From positions 1 to 44,923 of the forward strand of contig JADRCO010000186.1 of assembly GCA_021464525.1 (NCBI GenBank): a DNA stretch of 44,923 nt, in the 5' to 3' direction. A program made the position numbers and the translations under genes. Numbering within the stretch: the first letter of the stretch is position 1; each line of letters opens with the position of its first letter. Source of the DNA: Rhizophagus sp. LPA8_4_AMF. Lineage: Eukaryota > Glomeromycota > Glomeromycetes > Glomerales > Glomeraceae. Shown in pieces: positions 38,899 through 44,923 of the stretch. A model generated the notes under the pieces. The model saw only the letters and a program-made list of their open reading frames with translations, was not told the DNA's origin and did not search any database.

Positions 38899-40222
38899 TT
38901 TTTTTTTATAATTAAAAAATTTTAGATTTTTTTAAGGCGAACTTTTGATATTTATAGTTACTCGGCACTTTGTGTTGAGTAACTGTTTATCAGGCTTACA
39001 TAATCTGTATAAACTTCTCGATTTAATTATGATTAGTAAAACTGATTTGGGATCGGTAAGATATAATAATATAGTAAGGGAAAATATAGGCATAATGTTA
39101 ACGTCATGTTGATATTTAGACATCATTCTACATACAGACATCAAATGACAAACTATCCAAAACATCATCATATGCATGGTGTCTTGACAACAACCTTTTA
39201 AAATATTAGTCAATATTTATAATTATAATTACAGCTAATAAGAATTACTAAATATATTTAGTTGCGATTTTCTGGGTAAATTTTTATTTTATAAGCATTC
39301 TTTGTAAATATAATAATTTTTTGGCTCAATTTTTATTTTTATCTTTCAATGTTCAATTGTTATAATTGTTGCTAAAAATAGGTATGAAAAATTAAAAATT
39401 GATCCAGGAAAGGAAATTGAGGAAATTGACAAATTTACTATAAAATAAAATTTAATATATTTGGTAATATGATTAAGCAGAGGATACGTAATTTCAACAA
39501 GCTTTTGCCTCAAATATCATATTATTTTTATTAAGATTCCAACCTGACGATTTTAACTGATAGAACTTGATAATAAAATTATATAATAATAAATCTTATC
39601 GTGAAGTATTTATGTGTAATTATTTTCAAAAATTTTATAATAATAATGAGCTACGTCCTCCCTGTACGTAATGAAAATTTCCGATTAAATTTTGACAAAG
39701 GTTCGTCTATGCAAAAAGTTTTATTTCATTCATTATGATGTACAGTAGCTTGCCGAAAAATTTGGTGGCAGACACAGTAAATCGCGGTCAACCGCAAGAT
39801 CTTAAATATTTTACTCGTTTAATTTTTCAAGTAATAATAGGTTAATAAAAAAAAAGAGTCAAATATACATGTTATTTCTCTAACTAAAATGTAAATAAAC
39901 TCCCTCCCTTCATTATTACCGCCCGCCAAACCAAAAAGTTCAAACAGAAAATTGGAAAAATGATTTCTCATATTATAATGATATAAATATTAAATATTAA
40001 ATATTTAATATTCGTTCCTTTTATTTATCAGAATTTTATGTAAATCAACGGTGGTGAAATTTCTGGTGATTAACGTTTCATTGTAACCATAATAGAAAGC
40101 TTGTTTAGAGATCTACATACCGGATATCGGATATATAAATATGCACATTAAAAATTTAACCGGCTATCGTTTTTGAAATTTCTCTCTTTCCCCTTTTTTT
40201 TATATTTTAAAAAATTCTATAA
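38899..40222. other. Intergenic, divergent promoters of F-box and BTB genes
   Basis: 1.3 kb between head-to-head genes. I see a 20-bp perfect AT palindrome at 39993-40012 and a TATA-like TATATAAATA at about 40130-40140, roughly 85-90 bp before the BTB start codon. An open stretch on the minus strand at 38932-39213 has no protein-like composition that I trust. Confidence 0.45.
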
Positions 40223-41731
40223 ATGCCAACAAACTTTTTTTCAAAATTAAGCCAAAATTTTTTAGAATTATTGGATAATGACGATAATTATTACGATATT
40301 ACAATTGAAGTTGGTGAAGATCCTTATGTAAGAATATTCCGTGCCCACACGAATATTTTGTGTTACCGTTCTCCGTATTTACGACGAATTTTAGCTTCCA
40401 ATAACAGGAGCAATAATACTAATGATTTAGTTCATATTAAATTACCCAATATATCATCAGAAATATTTCAAATTATCTTAAAGTAAGTTACTGTAAAGAA
40501 ATAACTTTAATATATAATTAAATTTTCTAATTTAATTAATAAACTTTTATAATTTAGATATATTTATGGTGGTATTCTTTCATTGAATGAACAAGATACT
40601 TCCGATATCCTTAAAATTTTGGCCGCTGCGGATGAACTTTGTCTTCAAGAGTTAATCGATTATTTACAAAAGTATTTAATTGAAAATAAATCGGAATGGA
40701 TAGAACAAAATTTTGAACTTACTCATCGTATAAGTTTTCAATCTGATAATTTATTAGAAATTCAACAATTTTGTACAAATTTAATGGCTATTTCTCCTGA
40801 AAAAATATTCGATTCATTTGATTTTACTTCACTTCCTGAAACATCTTTGATTAGGCTCATTGAAAGAGATGATTTACAAATGAAAGAAGTTGAGGTTTGG
40901 GAGCATGTATTAAAATGGGGTCTCGCACAAAATTCAACTCTTATTTCAGATCCTGATACTTGGACAGATGATGATTTCAGAATGATGGGAAATACTTTAA
41001 AACATTGTTTACCTTTAATCAGATTTTTTAGTTTATCGTCTAAAGAATTTTTACAAAATATTGATCCATATAAAAAACTTTTAAACTCTCAACTTTATAA
41101 AGATTTATTAAATTCTTACATGAATCCCGATAGTATACCAAATGATAATGTTTCACTTCCTAGAAATATTCATATTGACGAAATAATTGATTCAACAATT
41201 GTTAATTTAAATATTGTTTCAATTATTTCAAGATGGATTGATAAAGTGGATGTTAATCGTAAATTTTCTTATTTGAGAGAATTATATTTACCATATAAAT
41301 TTAAATTATTAATAAGAGGTAGTCGAAATGGTTTTACTGCTAAAATGTTTCATACATTATGTGATGATAAACTCATTACTGTCACTTTTATTAAAATAGA
41401 AGGAAAAGAAGAAATCGTTGGTGGATATAATCCTTTTACATGGTCAACTTCTAATAATTGGATTAAAGCTAAAGATAGTTTTATTTTTTCCTTTAAAAGT
41501 GATTTTAAAAACGCAATTATTAGTGATGTAAAAGATATGAATTACGCAATGGCAAATCACCCAAAAAATGGACCATGTTTTAATCGTGATCTTGCAATAG
41601 GTTCATTAAATGAAAATGAGAATTTTTGTAAGTTCCTTTGTATAAATACTTCTTATGAAAAAAAGATAAGAGACCAAGAAGGCAAATTTTCTATGGAAGA
41701 TTATGAAATATTTCAAATTGTGAGAAATTAA
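40223..41731 (+). CDS. BTB-BACK-TLDc domain protein, copy 1
   Basis: Two exons, 40223-40482 and 40558-41731, giving 477 aa. The BTB fold spans about 20-130 (YYDITIEVGED ... FRAHTNILCYRSPYLRRIL ... YIYGGILSL ... ILAAADELCLQELIDYLQKYL), a BACK helix region about 140-235 (EVEVWEHVLKWGL), and a TLDc domain about 300-475 (LLIRGSRNGFTAKMFHTLCD ... IVGGYNPFTW ... DSFIFSF ... MEDYEIFQI). BTB-BACK proteins commonly act as Cullin-3 adaptors; TLDc domains in other eukaryotes bind the V-ATPase or protect from oxidative stress. Whether either applies here is unknown. The intron lies inside the BTB domain, after FQIILK. This architecture is one of the most expanded in Rhizophagus. The paralogue lies 0.8 kb downstream. 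Confidence 0.92.
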
Positions 41732-42278
41732 GAGTATTATTTTTTAATTTATGTATGGTGGACTGGTGTTTACTGTACTTCTTATTTTATTTTATATTCC
41801 TTAGTATTAAATTGTCTCTGAATTGTTTTTAAAAAAAAAATTATATACAATATATAATTTATGATATTATCGAATTTTATATGTGAGATAGTATAATATT
41901 GTTAAGCCAGTTATTTAGTGTTTATAATAATAAATAATGTGCAAAAGGGCAAGCAGAAGGATTCAATAACAAGAAAACTACACAAGCAAATCCAATCAGC
42001 CGTGAGTAAAGTGCAGCAACACCACAATCAAACATGAATAAAGGATTAACAAAAACCAAATTTATCTTGTTAAAATCAGGAATGAACACGCACGAACACT
42101 GGGTCTGCAATGAAGCAGAGCTTTATTTGTAATAATCTATTACATGAAAAATAAAAAATATTAAATAAAATAAATACGATATAAAAAAATTAATAAAACA
42201 TAGACATGATCGTCAATTACGTGACAGTATGTGTTTTGATCAACAGCAACGTAATCTATGTACGTAATTTTATCACGT
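41732..42278. other. Intergenic between tandem BTB-TLDc genes
   Basis: Contains the 3' end of copy 1. The stretch 41940-42125 is clearly richer in GC than the rest of the intergenic DNA and is open on the minus strand for 62 codons, but I recognise no protein or RNA; it may be an old insertion. Confidence 0.4.
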
Positions 42279-42470
42279 CCTAAATGTGTGCCAGGTTAGG
42301 GCGATCGCGGTGACATATAATAGTGACAAATAAGTTTTTGACCACTAAAAAAAGAGTCCCTCAGATAATTAGTGTTTTTTGAACTCCGCGCCTGCATGTG
42401 ACCAGTGACACTTAAACATCGCACCTTCCTATTATAGTTGTGATCTACACTAACTGGCACACATTTCGGG
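42279..42470. mobile_element. 192-bp MITE-like element with terminal inverted repeats
   Basis: The left end (CCTAAATGTGTGCCAGGTTAG) and the reverse complement of the right end (CCCGAAATGTGTGCCAGTTAG) match at about 18-19 of 21 positions with one 1-bp shift at each side of the core, and weaker pairing continues inward for about 30 bp. It is GC-richer than its surroundings, has no coding capacity, and ends 92 bp before the start codon of the second BTB-TLDc gene. No clear target-site duplication. Confidence 0.6.
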
Positions 42471-42562
42471 CTGGCCAGATATAAATAAATAAATAAATCC
42501 ATTGTCCCGTTTAAATTAATCGAAATTAAAGTTTTCTTTTTCTTAAGAAAAAATAATATATT

Positions 42563-44060
42563 ATGCCAACAAAGTTTTTTTCAAAATTAAGTCAAAATTA
42601 TATTGAACTATTAAAAGATGATGAATATTATGATATTACGATAGAAGCTGGTGAAGATCCTAACGTAGAAATATTTCGTGCTCATAAGAATATTTTGTGT
42701 TATCGTTCTCCATATTTACGACGAATTTTAGCTTCCAATAACAGGAGCAATAATACTAATGATTTAGTTCATATCAGATTACCAAATATATCACCAGAAA
42801 TATTTCAAATTATTTTAAAGTAAGTTTTAAAGAAATAAATTTAATAAATGATTAAATTTCTAATTTAATTTATGAATTTTATAATTTAGATATATTTATG
42901 GTGGTATTCTTTCATTGAACAGACAAAATACTGCCGATGTCCTTAAAATTTTGGCCGCTGCAGATGAACTTTTCCTTCAAGAGTTAATTGATTATTTACA
43001 AAAGTATTTAATTGTAAATAGGTCGGAATGGATAGAACAAAATTTTGAACTTACTCATCGAATAAGTTTTCAATCCGATAATTTATTAGAAATTCAACAA
43101 TTTTGTACAAATTTAATGGCCAAATCTCCCGAAAAAATATTCGATTCACTTGATTTTACTTTACTTCCCGAAACATCTTTGATTAAGCTCATTGAAAGAG
43201 ATGATTTACAAATGAAAGAAGTTGAGGTTTGGGAGCATGTATTAAAATGGAGTCTCGCAAAAAATTCAACTCTTATTCCAGATCCTGATACTTGGACAGA
43301 TGATGATTTCAATACAATGAAAAATACTTTACAAAATTATTTACCTTTAATCAGATTTTATTGTTTCTCATCTCAAGAATTTGTACGAAAAGTTCGTCCA
43401 TATAAAAAACTTTTAAGACATCAACTTTATGAAAATTTAGTAAATTCTTATATGGATCCTGATAATGTACCAAGTGAAAACATCTTACTCCCTAGAAATA
43501 TCAAAATTGATTCAAAGATTGTGGATTTAAGAATTATTTCAATTATTTCAAGATGGATTGATAATAAGGTTATCGATAATAAATTCGCTTATATTAGAGA
43601 TTTATATTTACCTTATAAATTTGAATTATTGTTTAGGGGAAGCCGAGATGGGTTTACTCCTAAAAAATTTCATGAATTATGTGATGGTAAGTCGAATACT
43701 GTTACTTTTATTAAAGTAAGAGGAACGAATGAGATTATTGGTGGATATAATCCTATAAAATGGGAGTCTATTCATGACTGGGGTGAAGCTAAAGATAGTT
43801 TTATTTTTTCTCTCAAGAGTAATGATATCTTTTTTAAAGATGCAATTATTAGTAATATAGAAGTTACAGATTGTGCATTATGGTTTAGTACTACTGCTGG
43901 CCCATGCTTTGGAGATGATATTAATATATACGCTTCCTATGAATTTACAAATTATGATGAAATTTATTATCAAAGGAGATTTTATTATGAAAAAAGCATA
44001 AGGGACGATGGTGAATTTTTCATGGAAGATTATGAAGTATACCAAATTATTAGAGAATAA
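42563..44060 (+). CDS. BTB-BACK-TLDc domain protein, copy 2
   Basis: Two exons, 42563-42819 and 42890-44060, giving 475 aa, with the intron at the same codon as copy 1. Same domain order: BTB about 19-129, BACK about 139-234, TLDc about 298-473. BTB and BACK regions are almost the same as in copy 1 (for example PYLRRILASNNRSNNTNDLV is shared), while the linker before the TLDc domain and the second half of TLDc differ much more, including an insertion near the end (about residues 430-450). This is a tandem duplicate. A TATA-like AGATATAAATAAATA at about 42478 lies next to the inverted-repeat element, so promoter context differs from copy 1. Confidence 0.92.
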
Positions 44061-44600
44061 AATATTTCCTTTGTTTTATATGTAAGTTATAATATAATAT
44101 ATATATGTGGTGATTCCATCTATTAAAAGTTTTTTGTGCACGTTCTATTAAATATAATTAATGACATTGAAAAAGTTCTTTTTCATCACTTGGTTTATTA
44201 TATCATGTGATTCTATCGGAAATTTTCTTCTTTTAATGAATACTAACAAAAGAAAATCTTTATTTATAACAAAGGAAAACATTTCCTACCTTTTAAGAAA
44301 AAATTTATTAAATATTTTTAAAAAGAGTAATTATTAAATCCTGTCTTGTATTTTCCAACCAATTCAAAATATTTTCCATTTATGCAATCACTTCTGGTAA
44401 TAATTTGTAATTAATATATGATATCTGCTTCTCCTTTGTACCAAGCAAAAAACCTGAAATTAATAATCAACCCTTATAACTAATCCATTCAAACATTTGC
44501 AATATAAATGAAACAAACGTCAATTCATTTAATTTTTTTCTAAATAACTTGTGATCTATCACACTTAGAAAGGTTAATTTGCCTCATCTTGATTCAATGA
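44061..44600. other. 3' flank of BTB-TLDc copy 2, no gene
   Basis: AT-rich sequence without a coding exon that I can support. Confidence 0.45.
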
Positions 44601-44757
44601 TTCTGTTATAGATCAAATCAAACCATGTCCTAAATCATCCTATCGGTCCAAATTAGAAGATCATCACTGGTACAGTTTTAAGACATTATTAGAATGGCCA
44701 ATAATTTAGGCTGATGGGATGATTTGGGACATGGTCAAGTTTGGTCTACAACAATTC
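44601..44757. mobile_element. 157-bp MITE-like element with long imperfect inverted repeats
   Basis: The left arm (about 44601-44654) and right arm (about 44701-44757) pair over some 50 bp, with CCATGTCC...AAATCATCC on one side and GGATGATTT...GGACATGG on the other and about five mismatches in the best 33 bp. CAATGA occurs directly on both sides (44595-44600 and 44758-44763) and may be a 6-bp target-site duplication. No coding capacity. Confidence 0.6.
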
Positions 44758-44923
44758 CAATGAGGTATTGATCATCTTTTTATGACCACTGGATGTTATA
44801 CAATACTCTATTATTTTTGTTAGATAAATTAAAATTTAGGTATTTACCAAAGCTATTGTTGTTGGTAGTGTCATGTGATCATCAGGTGTTGGTTCGGAAT
44901 TGATCAATGGTCCGGAAATTGAA
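44758..44923. other. Window end, no feature seen
   Basis: Short AT-rich end with no recognisable gene; a gene could begin beyond the window. Confidence 0.4.

Noticed and set aside
38932-39213. Open stretch of 93 codons on the minus strand upstream of the F-box gene
   Set aside because: Met-rich, low-similarity composition, no domain and no splice context; probably chance.
41922-42110. 62-codon minus-strand frame in a GC-richer island
   Set aside because: No recognisable domain or splice context; composition alone is not enough for a call.

Overview
The window is nuclear DNA of an arbuscular mycorrhizal fungus, very probably Rhizophagus (Glomeromycotina). The evidence is the strong AT bias, genes cut by many short GT-AG introns (about 60-100 bp), and typical expanded families of that lineage: zinc-ribbon TKL-like kinases, tandem BTB-BACK-TLDc genes and an F-box/LRR gene. 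All exon models below were built by eye from splice motifs, reading phase and family motifs; no search was run.

Left part (1-13.5 kb), conserved housekeeping genes. A 15-exon S9B dipeptidyl aminopeptidase (minus, 1794-5520) is divergently paired with a 19-exon CLC-type chloride/proton exchanger (plus, 6356-10354) across an 835-bp intergenic region carrying repeated TAAGCCA motifs. A 14-exon long-chain acyl-CoA synthetase-like gene (plus, 10792-13526) follows; it lacks the usual C-terminal domain and has altered catalytic motifs. The peptidase needs a 6-nt microexon to complete its active-site DDN motif.

Middle part (15.6-36.9 kb), kinase region. Two long paralogous genes (15674-20229 and 27907-32467, both plus) have the same unusual build: seven tandem modules of a zinc ribbon plus a kinase N-lobe, each intron lying directly after the alpha-C glutamate codon in phase 0, followed by one C-lobe exon and a 10-nt last exon. 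Most modules have a degenerate glycine loop; only the last module of each gene has both a good loop and the VALK lysine. Module sequences are being homogenised (a 559-bp perfect internal repeat in gene 2), and a 186-bp non-coding block downstream of both genes is perfectly identical although the coding C-lobes differ by about 10 percent. Between them lie a wax-synthase-like membrane O-acyltransferase (minus, 22898-24163), a decayed fragment of a relative, dispersed degenerate repeats and a 92-bp hairpin element. A third, single-module kinase (minus, 34608-36910) ends in a tail coded by six very short exons.

Right part (37.5-44.9 kb). An F-box/LRR-like gene (minus, 37549-38898) and two tandem BTB-BACK-TLDc genes (plus, 40223-41731 and 42563-44060), with a 192-bp inverted-repeat element just upstream of the second and another inverted-repeat element at 44.6-44.8 kb.

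The best candidate for something undescribed is the pair of multi-module kinase genes: phase-0 cassettes that split the kinase N-lobe right after the catalytic-pair glutamate would allow splicing to choose which ATP-binding half is joined to the single C-lobe, or would give a protein with seven stacked pseudo-N-lobes.
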